64,000 nucleotides of DNA from Phyto melanocephala (taxonomy: Eukaryota > Arthropoda > Insecta > Diptera > Rhinophoridae), in assembly GCA_941918925.1 (NCBI GenBank), contig OW799233.1:108617833-108681832 (forward strand), written 5' to 3'. The first letter of the stretch is position 1; each line of letters opens with the position of its first letter. Below are positions 35,318 through 47,014 of the stretch, piece by piece. A program made the translations under genes and the position numbers. The notes under the pieces were generated by a model that searched no databases, had not been told where the DNA came from, and worked only from the letters and a program-made list of their open reading frames with translations.

Positions 35318-36685
35318 TTTTTTTTTTTTTTTCATTTTTCATTTTATCAATATCATTAACAGAGTTATGAGAATTTACTTATAGTATTACAACAATTAAC
35401 ATCTTATTAATAAAATAAAGAAACTACTAATATCACAGATTTAAGGAAAAGTTGTTCATAAAAAACCTCGCATCAACTTAGAAGTTATAAGAGATTTTAG
35501 AACAATCACTGAAATGTGTCTTTTAAACAAAAGACCCTCAGTGGTTGTTCAGCAAATTTCTTATTATTTCAAAATTTGACCTTCTGCATTTTTCATTAAA
35601 TGACAGCGTCAGTTCCCTTGTCAATGAATTAAACATTTTAAAGTTAAAGTTTCTATGTAGAAGATAAGTTGGATATCTAAAAGGTAGATTGTGTATTATT
35701 TTCAAGTTTTTATTTTGAATGATTTGCAATTTTTTTGTATGCGTTTTAGCAGCCTTTTGGGACCAGATTTGACAACCATAGGTCATAATCGGTCGAATAC
35801 ACATTTTGTAAATAAGAACTTTGTTCTTTATATTAAGATTTGATCTTCGGCCAATTAAGGGGTATAAGGCACGACTACACTTAATTGCCTTCTCGCAAAT
35901 GTAATTAACATGCTGTTTGAATAAGAGTTTTCTGTCAAGGATTACTCCTAGATATTTAATTTCGTCCTTCAATGGGATAATTGTTCCCCTAGACGATAAA
36001 TATCTAGTAGGAAAGCGTTTACGCGATTTGTTGAATGGAAATATAATTGCCTGAGTTTTATCGTCATTGACTTTTATTTTCCATTTGTCATAGTATTTAC
36101 GAATTAATTTAAGATTATTTTCCATTCTTCTAATAATTGCATTCGAGACTTTACCGCAACAAATAAAGGCGCTGTCATCCGCGTAAAAAGCTGCATCATG
36201 GTCTCTTCTTAGAGTAACATCAGATGTATATATCGAGTATAGTGTAGGGGATAATACTGATCCTTGCGGCAAGCCCGCAGGTATTTGCCTTTCACTAGAA
36301 AATTTGTTATTTACAGATACAACAAACGTACGTTTATCTAAAAAGCTTTTGATAAGTTTTTGAAGGTAAATTGGAAAATTTAACGTATTTAATTTATACA
36401 CTAGTCCATCATGCCAGATTGAGTCAAAAGCTTTTTCGATATCAAGAAAAACGACTCCAGTACTTTTTCGATTACTTTTATTACATTCAAGAAAGTTAAC
36501 AACTCTCTTAAGTTGATGTACAGTGGAGTGCTCTTTTCGAAAACCAAATTGTTCTTTATTTATGATATTATTGCAATTTGAAAAATCTAAAATTCTGGAG
36601 TGAATAATTTTCTCGAACACCTTATCCAATAGGCTTAGAATACTTATTGGCCTATAGCTGGAGGGCAATTTAGGATCCTTTCCAG
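35318..36685 (-). mobile_element. 5'-truncated Jockey-like non-LTR retrotransposon
   Basis: Minus-strand insertion ending in a poly(A) tail (T run at 35318-35332). It is bounded by a perfect 15-bp target duplication AAGTCGGCAGCATTT at 35303-35317 and 36686-36700. The target is one of the subterminal repeats of the surrounding DNA element. Confidence 0.9.
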
Positions 36686-36698
36686 AAGTCGGCAGCAT
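35538..36698 (-). CDS. Jockey-like reverse transcriptase, truncated but open
   Basis: 386 codons without interruption. It contains LPSSYRPISILSLLDKVFEK, FLDIEKAFDSIWHDGL (catalytic Asp), GLPQGSVLSPTLY and the catalytic YADD, then the thumb and a C-terminal IQNKNLKIIHNLPF segment, as in Jockey-clade elements. The endonuclease and ORF1 are gone through 5' truncation. The apparent start codon and next codons (36698-36686) come from the duplicated target DNA, not from the element. Confidence 0.9.
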   Translation of the reverse strand: MLPTSGKDPKLPSSYRPISILSLLDKVFEKIIHSRILDFSNCNNIINKEQFGFRKEHSTVHQLKRVVNFLECNKSNRKSTGVVFLDIEKAFDSIWHDGLVYKLNTLNFPIYLQKLIKSFLDKRTFVVSVNNKFSSERQIPAGLPQGSVLSPTLYSIYTSDVTLRRDHDAAFYADDSAFICCGKVSNAIIRRMENNLKLIRKYYDKWKIKVNDDKTQAIIFPFNKSRKRFPTRYLSSRGTIIPLKDEIKYLGVILDRKLLFKQHVNYICEKAIKCSRALYPLIGRRSNLNIKNKVLIYKMCIRPIMTYGCQIWSQKAAKTHTKKLQIIQNKNLKIIHNLPFRYPTYLLHRNFNFKMFNSLTRELTLSFNEKCRRSNFEIIRNLLNNH

Positions 36699-36757
36699 TT
36701 ATATTTGTCTAGATATAGCAAAATAAAGTTATTTTTTAAGATTCATTAGAAAAGAAG

Positions 36758-36949
36758 GTGACAACCGAAATTATAAATAGTTTAATTCTTAAAAAAAAAC
36801 CATTCGCAAGTCCTCTTAAAGTTTCTGCAGAAACAGAAATCATCATTGAAAAACACGCCATGAATCTCAAATTTAGAGGAAGTTTAACGCATACGATACA
36901 AAGACGAACAGGAGATCGTTCAATTTTTAAAATCCACGCGAAAAATTAA
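36758..36949 (+). other. Possible coding remnant of the host DNA element
   Basis: A 63-codon frame with a basic composition (KKKPFASPLKVSAETEIIIE ...), lying between the two Jockey copies. It might be part of the original transposase of the 4.26-kb element, but no family motif is recognised. Confidence 0.25.
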
Positions 36950-37020
36950 GTCTTAAGTCCACTTAAAGTTTTAGCAGACTGAAAACACGCAACTTTTTAC
37001 GCGAATGATAGCGCCTTTAG

Positions 37021-37700
37021 TTGTCCCAATTGCGATAGTTAGAAGAATTGAAAATTATCTTAGATTAACCCGTAAATACTTCTACAAATGGAAAATTTAA
37101 GTCAGTGAAAATAAAACTCAAGCTATTATATTTCCATCAACAAATCACGAAAACACTTTCCTACTAGATGTTTATCGTCTAGGAGAATAATTATCATATT
37201 GAAGGACCAAATTAAATATTTAGGAGTAATCCTTGAAAAAAACTTTTATTATGTTAATTACATATGTGAAAAGGCAATTAAGTGTAGCCGTGCCTTATAT
37301 CCCTTAATTAACCGAAGATCTAAACTTAATATAAAGATTATCACCTATGATTATCAAGTCTGGTCCTAAAAGACTGAAAATTGCGAATTATTCAAAATAT
37401 AAATTAAAAAAAAAATAAACATCTACCTTTTAGATATTCCACTTATCTTCTACATAGAAACTGAAGACTTAAAAATTTTTAATCCGTTGACAAAGGAACT
37501 GACTCTGTCATTTAATCAAAACTGCAGAATGTCAAATTTTGAATTAATAAGAAATTTACTAAACAACTTGAGGGTCTTTTGTTTAAAAGACAAATTTGAA
37601 TGATTTATTTAAATTTTTTTATATCTTCTAAGTTGATACGAGGTTTTTTATGAACAACTTTACCTCAAAACTGTGAAAATAGTAGTTTAAGAATTAAGAA
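37021..37700 (+). pseudogene. Degenerate second copy of the same Jockey-like element
   Basis: Plus-strand sequence matches the minus-strand element from the region after YADD to its 3' UTR (for example ATTAAATATTTAGGAGTAAT, GAAAAGGCAATTAAGTGTAG and TTTTTTATGAACAACTTTAC), with many stops and deletions. It is inverted relative to the 35318-36685 copy. Confidence 0.8.
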
Positions 37701-38069
37701 TTTTATCCTAATTTAGAAAATTTTCGTTTTATTGCTAATCATGATTTTTAGTGATGACTATGTAGAATTATGATATTATTGTATGTGAATATTTAATGAT
37801 CACGAAGGCTTACTTTATGATTGTGTAACATCACATTATAATAAAATTCAAATAATTTATTGTTTTTTGGTACCATATTATGATCATATAAAATTAAATT
37901 TTAAATTTATGGTTATATGGGATTTTTTTAATTATCATTTGCGATCCCAACATGATTATTACATGATACTTTCATTGAACTTATAATGATTACTTGCAAT
38001 CATTGTATGTTTTATCGTAGTATGTTGCTCATAGATTATGATGACCTCAACCATATTTTTATACTCTTT

Positions 38070-38556
38070 ACACAGTTTGCCATTCCTTTTGTAATTTCTT
38101 TAATATAAATGTTCGGCCCTATAAAGTGAAATCTGAATCCTTATAGACACACGAATTGATTTAGCTAAGTCCGTTTGTCTTTATGTATGGTGACATCAAA
38201 TTTTTTGAAGCCACTTATAAGGTACAAATTTATCATATATGCTTTCGATAAATTTGCTATTGAAAATCAGTTATGTGAGCACATTACAAGGTGAAATAAC
38301 ACAATTTTCAAACAATTTTACCCAAATGTTGCAGCTCCTAGGGAACTTCTTAAAGCGTTTGTTACGTATATATAAAATATGTACCTTTTGCAACGTAAGT
38401 TGAAAATCTTGGTTTAATGAGTCAATTAACGACAAAGACATTTTTGGAAAAAATGTATATTAAAAGATTATTATGTACATAGTATGTATATATGATGGTA
38501 AAAACTGTGTGAAGGGTATATAAAATTCTTCACAGCCAAATATAGTACTCTAAATT
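38070..38556 (+). mobile_element. Old INE-1/DINE-1-like relic, family 1
   Basis: Starts TTATACTCTTTACACAGTTT, has CCCTATAAAGTGAAATCTGA and TTTGTCTTTATG, and ends in CTGTGTGAAGGGTATATAAA and a worn stem-loop TTCTTCACAGCCAAATATAG. Confidence 0.6.
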
Positions 38557-38934
38557 GTTTCTTTATGTGTTTATTTACATATTAAACATATAAAATTTCA
38601 AATGGCTTACTTTTTGAATAAAAAAACAACTTGAATTCTTGTAAGATCCTATCCTTTCCTTAGTAAAAAAGCAATGCCGACAATTGGGTCAAAAAGTGCC
38701 GAAATTAGGCAAACGGGTGCCGACTATTGGCAAAAATGGTACATTTTAGAAAAAACGTAAATTACTCAAATTAAATAAAAACATTCTTAAAAATAGTTAA
38801 TTGAGTCTAAAACTATACCAATTACTTAGCAACAAAAATCCGTTGACAACCCGACATCATGTCTGCACTCATAAGAGCATCAGTTTAAAAATGAAAAAAA
38901 GGTTAAAGTGCCGACTACTGGAGAACTCACCCTA

Positions 38935-39405
38935 TAATCCACTCAAAAAATTTTTAAATCGTTACTAAATCAAACCAATAATAAAAGAAGCAATCTGTAC
39001 TATCAATCCTTATCATTTTCCGAATTAATATGTTCAATATATTTTCTATACTTTTTAATTAATATTATTACAATGAGTAAATATTTATTACCCATACGAA
39101 AATTGTTTTTCATTAAAAAAAATTAATTTGAAATTTAGTATTTGGTGTCACCAAAGAAAAAATAAAAGCACATATTATTAAAAAACCATGCACATCCGTT
39201 TCAAAAATTTAAAAACCCTCTAATAACAGTGCTAAAATCACCGAGTTGACAACGCTGATTACCACCACCTTGGTATATACTAGTGATCAATTGGAATATC
39301 CGAATGTTTTTGATATTAGTGTTATATTGAATATTATTTTAATATCAACGCATAAAAAATCCATTGTAAGTTACATTTGATAAAAATTCAATTTTGTTGT
39401 TTTAT
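38935..39405. other. Intergenic DNA, no gene seen
   Basis: AT-rich. Flanks the right end of the 4.26-kb element. Confidence 0.45.
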
Positions 39406-40181
39406 TATACCCTTCACACAGTGAAAAAGGGTATATATAGGTTTATCATTCCGTGTGAAATTTCTACAATTTTCATTTCCGACCCCATAAAGTATATATT
39501 TTCTGAAAGCTTATGAATAGAGGAGTCGATTAAGCCCTGACCGTCTGTCCGTCTGTCCGTCTGACCGTCTGTCCGTGTGTATGTTGAAATCAACTTTTTG
39601 AAGCCCCCCGACATAGGTTGGACCCGGGTAAGGTATTAAAATATCAGAAATATTCGGGAGTAGATCGGTATTGAAAATCAGAAACATCGGTACATAAACA
39701 ACTGAGATATGAGCAAAAACCCACGACCACCTCGATTTTCTTTTCATAAAAACAACATTACAACAACAACATACATACATACAAACGTGTATACTGGTTA
39801 GAGAAAACGTGGCATCGAATCCCAGCTGAGGCAAAAAAATTTTTTTTTAAATTTTTTTAGTTTTTTTTTTTTATTTTTTTTTTTATTTTTTTTTTATTTT
39901 TTATTTAATATATTATATATATTTTTATTATTATTTTTTTTTATTTTTTTTTTTTAATTTTTTTTTTATTTTTTTTTGTTTTATATATATTATATATGTA
40001 TATAATAATTTTTTTTTTTTTAATTTTTTTTTTAAATTTTTTTTTTTTAAATTTTTTTTTTATTTTTTATTTTTTTTTTGTTTTTTTTAACATACATACG
40101 TGAATTTACTGTTATTGCATGACTACACGTTGTGAAGGGTATATAAGATTCGGCACGGCCGAATATAGCGCTTTTACTTGT
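39406..40181 (+). mobile_element. INE-1/DINE-1-like element, family 1, full-length copy
   Basis: Starts TATACCCTTCACACAG (hairpin with AAAGGGTATA), has GACCCCATAAAGTATATAT, a GTCTGTCC run and the tRNA-like segment CTGGTTAGAG ... CATCGAATCCC. A T-rich run of about 230 bp follows. It ends TGTGAAGGGTATA, the stem-loop TTCGGCACGGCCGAA and ATAGCGCTTTTACTTG before a T run. Confidence 0.88.
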
Positions 40182-40853
40182 TTTTAAATAAAATTTTCCT
40201 GTAAAAAGTTTTTCTTACAAAAATAATATAAAAGAAGTGAGTAGATAAATTTTTAGATATGAGCAAAAACTTAGCTATCAGCGGATAAAGTAATTAATTA
40301 ACTAGGCTAACAAACATTTCAAATATATATGTATTTTGTAAAATAGCAAGATATAAAAAAACTATTTTTTGTTTATTTGAATCGACATATTAAAGCACCA
40401 CCTAATGAATTATTATAAAAAGTTCAGCACTATTTTTTAGCTGGTAATAAACAATAATTAAAACAAAACCCTTAACTAAGACTTTAACTATTTTACAGAG
40501 TGTGTGATATATATTTTTTTATTGATTTGACAAAACATCTTAAGTCAAGATATACAATTTTCAAACTCCTAAATTATAAAACTTAACGTTCATAAAATTT
40601 GTTTTAATTAAATTTTTTCTCTTTTTGTTTTACAACAAAGGTTATTGTAAATAACCCAATTATATATTTAAGTCTAAAAAACTTCAGTTAGGTTAATAAC
40701 GGCATTTTATATTTTAAATCACAATATCTGTATTTAACATTAATTTCAGAATTTAAATAAATTAAAATGAAGAGTAAATTATTCAAAGGCTATTCAATTT
40801 TATTAAATTGCACATTTTTGTAAGTTAACATCTACAATAATTTTATTTATTTT
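40182..40853. other. Spacer between two INE-1-like copies, no gene seen
   Basis: AT-rich, no coding signal. Confidence 0.5.
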
Positions 40854-41616
40854 TATACCCTTCACACAGTGAAAAAGGGTATATATAGGTTTGTCATTCC
40901 GTGTGAAATTTCTACAATTTTCATTTCCGACCCCATAAAGTATATATTTTCTGAAAGCTTATGAATAGGGGAGTCGATTAAGCCCTGTCAGTCTGTCTGT
41001 CTGTCCATGTGTATGTTGAAATCAACTTTTTGAAGACCCCCGACATATGTTCGACCCGGGTAAGGTATTAAAATATCAGAAATATTCGGGAGTAGATCGG
41101 TATTGAAAATCAGAAACATCGGTACATAAACAACTGAGATATGAGCAAAAACCCACGACCACCTCGATTTTTTTTTCACAAAAACAACATTACAACAACA
41201 ACATACATACAAACGTGTTACTGGTTAGAGAAAACGTGGCATCGAATCCCAACTGAGCCAAAAAAATTTTTTTTTTAATTTTTTTAAAAATTTTTTTTTA
41301 ATTTTTTTTTTATTTTTTTTTTATTTTTTATTTAATATTATATTTTTATTATTATTATTTTTTTAATTTTTTTTATTTGTTTTTTTAATTTTATTTTTAT
41401 TTGTTTTTGTTTTATATATGTGTATTATATATATAATAATTTTTTTTTAAATTTTTAAAAAAATTTTTTTTTTCGTTTTTTTAACATACGTACGTATTTC
41501 ATACGTGTACGTATTTCATATGGGATGAATGGTGATACAAGCAACTGTTATTGCATGACTACACGTTGTGAAGGGTATATAAGATTCGGCATGGCTGAAT
41601 ATAGCACTCTTACTTG
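40854..41616 (+). mobile_element. INE-1/DINE-1-like element, family 1, full-length copy
   Basis: Same architecture and orientation as the copy 1.4 kb upstream, with near-identical 5' third. The stem-loop is TTCGGCATGGCTGAA, with one arm mutated, and the end is CACTCTTACTTG. Confidence 0.88.
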
Positions 41617-42552
41617 TTTTTTATTAAATTTACTGTTAACTCTTGTTTTAAATTTAATTCCCCCGTAACTGATAACAAAATGACCACATTCTCTTATAGA
41701 CCCTGTCTAAGAGAATAAACGATTTAAGGAAAATAGCATTATATGTACACTATACATGTACTATACGTACAAATATACACTCGTATTTTTTAAGAAATTG
41801 AGTTTTTTAGTAATTTCAATACAGTTCACAGAAATACACATCGGCACAAAAACTTAATGCAATAGTATCAAAAATAAGCAATTTTACAAAAGAAATTACA
41901 TTTTAATACAGTTTCTAAACGATTTCCATTCTTCTGTAAAGTTACAATTATTTGAGTTAGGGCTTTTCTACCTGTGACCAACGATATGAATGTAGTTAGT
42001 GTCATATTGTATTAAGGCAAAATCATTTATATTGTTCAAAACAACCAACAAATGTTTATTAATCAAAAGCAACTCGTTCGCAAAGGTTCTAAGTCGGTCA
42101 TTCTATGGTAAATTTGTTCTCAATATTTATTTAGTGTCTGTTTTGTTGTCATCAAGAATAAATAAATATAAAAATGTAAACTAATAAAATTAAAGTGGAA
42201 ATAATATGTTTTGCGTTCCAGTTCCAATTTTTATCACGTAAAAAAACTAAACAGATTATAACCAAGGCGTATTAAATCATACAAACATCCCTTTGTACAT
42301 TTAAACATTTTTTACTAAAATCTGTATTTTTTAAAAGTCACTAGAGTTTAATTTAAATGTAGAAATAATTAATATTTGTGTGAAAATTTGGTAAATAAAA
42401 AAACCGTAAACATTCTTTAAATTTTTTGATTTTGTTATAAATTGCAATTTTTGATATTTCATGCCTGTCTTACAAAATAAAAGTTCTATAATTTATTAAA
42501 ACCTACCTACATATAACAAAAAATTAATAAAAACCTCAGTGAATTTTTGAAA
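41617..42552. other. 5' flank of the CRAL-TRIO gene
   Basis: Holds the second copy of a MITE (listed separately) and the presumed promoter. No confident core promoter motif was seen. Confidence 0.4.
41775..41988. mobile_element. MITE, copy 2 (left end eroded)
   Basis: Shares GTAAAGTTACAATTATTTGA and the right end TACCTGTGACCAACGATAT with the copy at 11702. The left inverted end is not recognisable. Confidence 0.6.
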
Positions 42553-42767
42553 ATGCTATTACAAAACTCGAGTAAAATTTCGCCATTTCATTTAACAAAC
42601 ACGACTACCAGCAATGATCCTGATAAAGTTCATCAGAAAGTTCAAATGCTTTATCAATGGTTGACTGATAATCCAAATGTAAATGGTTGTACTGATTTTG
42701 AAAACTTATCGTTTTTCCTAAGAAGCTGCAAATACGATGTCGATCGCACCAAAAAGAAATTAAAATG
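42553..42767 (+). CDS. CRAL-TRIO gene exon 1
   Basis: ATG at 42553 follows TTTTTGAAA. 71 codons and two bases to the donor TG|GTAAGA. It holds most of the N-terminal helical domain. Confidence 0.88.
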
Positions 42768-45700
42768 GTAAGAAGTTTTTTTTTATAAATTAAGTTATTT
42801 AATTACTTAAGTGTAACTAAATCAAATCTGCCGTTTTAATTATTTATTGGCATTTATAAACAAAAGATTAACGTGAAATAAATCGTCTTTATCGTTAATT
42901 GTATTGTAGTAGGTTAGACTTTTATATTTGTCATAATACACATTTATATGTACAGGTGTGTCTTGTATATCGCGGTTACGTTTCAAAAAAAATAAAAAAA
43001 TATTGATTTGCCTTTTGATACTATTGGACCTCGCTATTGACTGATCATTTTCTATAAAGAGTCAAAAAAAATTGTTGTTTTATTGTTAATTTTTTTCTCA
43101 GTTGAAATTCTCTTTATAATGGCAGTAAAACGTTATAAAAAATAAAACGAATTTAACACATATTTAAAAATTCTTGACTTAATTTTAAATATTTTTTTTT
43201 ATGCATAGAAATTTATAATTATTATATTAAAGATATATTTACATTAGGCAAATATTTGCGGAAATAAGCGTTACCAATATTTTTGACAATTTTTTAATTA
43301 GGTGATTTCCTTAAATCAAATATAGTCAAAACATATTACAAAGAATTGATGTTGCAATTTATTTAAATTAAGAAAATTTGTAATTAAATAAATTAAATTT
43401 GTAATTACATTATTTAATAGAACAGAATTTAATGCATTTGAGTGAATATTTTTATTTCTAAAAATATATGATTAATGTGAATATACCTAAAGGGAAGAAC
43501 GCGAAAGGTTAGCAATGCTTCATACAAAAGGTTCAAAATAGCAATAGCAAACCCTACTACTTTTCATTACTCAATACTTTTTATTTGGATACTCGATACA
43601 AATAAATACTTTTAACTTATTTTTCGAATTAAAAAGCAAAGTACAAACTACATACAGCCACCAAAAAATTTTTTTTTAATATTCTTTTAAAATTTTTTTT
43701 TATTTTATATATGTATATTATTTATATTTTTATTATTTAATTATTTTTTATATCTTTTTTTTGTTTTTATTTTTTTTTTAATTTTTTTTTTACAATGGGA
43801 TGTTTTTATATATGTATGTATGTACGTATTTCATATATCGTATTTATATGGTGATACAAACTATTGTTATTGCATGTCTACACGTTGTGAAGGGTATATA
43901 AGATTTTGCACGGCCGAATGTAAGCCATTAGATAAATGTTTGCTTAAATTATTTCCAAAAATACAGTTCTGGAAGTATCGAGTTACTTCTTTGTAGTATT
44001 GAGTACCAGAAAAAAGACAATTACTTAATACTTTGCTAGCACTAGCACAAATATATACTTCTATGTTTTTCGCATTGAACATTTTAATTTTCCCATAATA
44101 AATAACTCTTCAAATAAAAATTTTCTTGATTCAATAAAATTGCAACATCAATTTTAGTTGTTGTAATATGTTTGGACGATATTTGGTGTAAGAAAATTCG
44201 TTTTAAAAAAATAGCCATAGTATATTAAGAAGCCGTTTTAAAAGTACCATGTTATTTGAGGGATACCTCTATTTTTTGTCACATGTATCTACATACATAC
44301 ATACATGTGTACGTGTTGAGACAATATTTTTTAGATTGTTAATAACAAAGGTAACAGAATTGAGAATAAATTTGAGGAAATTTAATATTAAATTAACATA
44401 GAGCAGACTTTTATACATGTATTAGTGATGTAACAAATATATACATATATTTAAATACGAGTATTCACATATTTTTAGAAAGAATATGAATTGTAAAAAT
44501 TGTCGAGAAATATGCGTAAAAATATTTGCTTAATTCGAATATATGTTATATATCCATTTTACATACATATATACATATACATGTATTACATACATATATT
44601 TTTAAGAAGTACACCAATAAATATGGTACCACAATCATCTTAAAAAGTACCAATCGATTTATAATCGCTCTTAGAATAAAATAAGAAATGACCGTCTATC
44701 TGTTTTTGTATTTAAATCTTGTAAATTTAAATTATATGCACTTACACATGTATATTTTTACATGAAATCATAACTTTAATAAAAACAAGTTTTATTAATC
44801 CTAGATCCCATACAAATGTATTCCCAATAATCACATTATCGCTCATAAATCTCTGTTCGACACATGAAATAAATTTAACTATATTAATTTTTTTTAATAT
44901 ATTAGGGGCCGTATTCATAAAAAATATTTTAGGTTTATTGAAGGCTTATTTGACAAATTTCTCTACAACATCTGTCAAATAAGCCTTCAATAAACCTAAA
45001 ATATTTTTTATGAATACGACCCTAGGTTTATATACAAAAAATAATTTAAGAAAGAAAAAATTTGTAATATAAAATTGTTTCAAAAAGTTTTTAATTTATT
45101 TTTTAACTAGCTTGCGCCCTCGACTTCGTCTGCGTAGTTATCGGGATAAAAGGTAGACTTAGTATTAACAACAAAAATAAAAATATTTACAACACAAACA
45201 ACCCGTTTAGGATGTGTTATCATGAGTTTGCCAACGACTTCGCGTTATTATCGCGATAAAAAGTAGCCTATGTGTTAATCTAGGTTGTTATTTATATATG
45301 TGCCGAATTTGATTTAGTTCCGTTAAGCCGTTTTTGCGTGATTGAGTAACAAATATCCAAACATACAAACACACAAACATTCACATTTATTATATACTAG
45401 CCAAACCCAGCGCGCGTTGCTACGCCCCTTAATGAATCGAAATGCATTCTGAATTTTAATTAAATATCAAGTGCAAAAACCTAAAAATTATAATTTTTTT
45501 TATGGGCGTGGCATTGTCCAGTTTTCTAATCACGAATTTGTAAAGTCATAATAGCTCAATATGTGTGCAAAGTTTCAGAAGAATCGGACCAGTGCAAGTA
45601 CCTCAAAATTATATTTGTTTTTATGGGCGTGGCCCTGCCCACTTTTCTAATCAGAAAATTGTAAAGTCATAACAGCTCAATATGTGTGCAAAGTTTCAGA

Positions 45701-46983
45701 AAAATCGGTCCAGTGCAAGTACCTCAAAATTAAAACTTTTTTAGGGGCGTGGCTCCGCCCACTTTTCTTATCACGAAATTATTTAGTCATGACAGCTCGA
45801 TATGTGTGCAAAGTTTGAGAAAAATCGGTCAAGTGCAAGTAGCTCAAACTGATAACTAATTTTTATGGGCGTGGCCCCGCCCACTTTTTTCCACCCATAA
45901 ACACTCCCTGGTATGTGTACAACAACTTGCCAAAGTTTGAGTCCGATCGATTTTACAGTTTCGGAGTCTATAGCTAACACACACACACACAGAGTTTCAC
46001 TTTTATATATATAGAAGTAGGATAGGATTACACACGCATGTTTTAAAAATACTGCTGTTTTAAGCTTATTGTAGTGTAATATTTCTACTGTTTTATGCAA
46101 TTAATGTACATAATTTTCAAATGAAAGGATATAAGGCTTTTGCAGCTTCTTCTGGAAGTTCTTTTTTTATATTAACAAAACACGTTCGAAACATTTTGCA
46201 ATTAAACATATTTTACTTTTATTCATTAACCTCTTTACAAGAATGAGTCACAGCCGTAGGGGTTTCATCCAGTTAATTTATTAGTGAAACAAAACCATAT
46301 TTAGGTTTGCAAAAGCTTTTAAAAGTACTCTTGCACGAAGGATTGTTTTAAACCCCCCAATTAATAGCCCCAATATACAAACTATCCATCCAATTTGTAT
46401 TTTCCAACATACATTTTAAAAAAGGAACACTTATGTATAAGGAGGAAGACTCCTTAGTGTAAGAATTTCCTCTTTTTTCCCCTAGTTTCAGATTTCAGCA
46501 ACTTTTTTTGCTATGGCTTATTCAGTTGTAGTATAATTCTCTTACTGATGACTTTGACATTTTCACCAAAATCACTCCCTCGTTTTCTGTGTAAAATGTA
46601 ATTATCAGTCTATTATTATCAGTTATTTAGTGTCCTTTTTTGTAAGTTTTGATGATTTCTGTATTTTCTCCGGACTCTACGTGGAAGCTCTTTTTATCCT
46701 TTTCATTTTGCTAATTGTCTCATTATTTCATTATTGTCATTATTTTCGATGGAGGTTTCTTACTGGAGTTGTAATCACTAATATTGTCTGGTTATTATCG
46801 ACAGTATTCTTACTTCCACTGTTGTTTGGGTCTCCGTAATCTACTCCTCCAGCCCCAGTCCACGATTTTACTTATAATTTTGTAGTCCAGCCATTATACA
46901 TCCATACATATATACATACATACATACATACAAGGTCTCATACATACATACATACATACATACATACATACATACATACATAC

Positions 46984-47014
<31 letters not shown>

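Larger units (their letters stand above)
34676..38934. mobile_element. 4.26-kb terminal-inverted-repeat DNA element with subterminal GTCGGCA repeats
   Basis: The outer ends are inverted repeats TAGGGTGAGTTCTCC, each flanked by TA. Both subterminal zones carry many copies of AGTCGGCA or its complement, for example near 34711, 35068, 35107, 35241, 35304, 38675, 38709 and 38908. Such clusters are typical transposase-binding arrays. The interior is taken up by later insertions (two Jockey copies and an INE-1-like relic), so little original coding sequence remains. The superfamily is uncertain; the TA duplication hints at Tc1/mariner. Confidence 0.7.

Noticed and set aside
39511..39834. Minus-strand frames shared by several INE-1-like copies (also near 4676 and 40988)
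   Set aside because: Conservation comes from the element itself. Frames end in the tRNA-like region and contain GTCTGTCC-run peptides, so they are not proteins.
46630..46839. 69-codon hydrophobic frame in the CRAL-TRIO intron
   Set aside because: T-rich composition gives hydrophobic residues by chance. No start context, homology or splice support.
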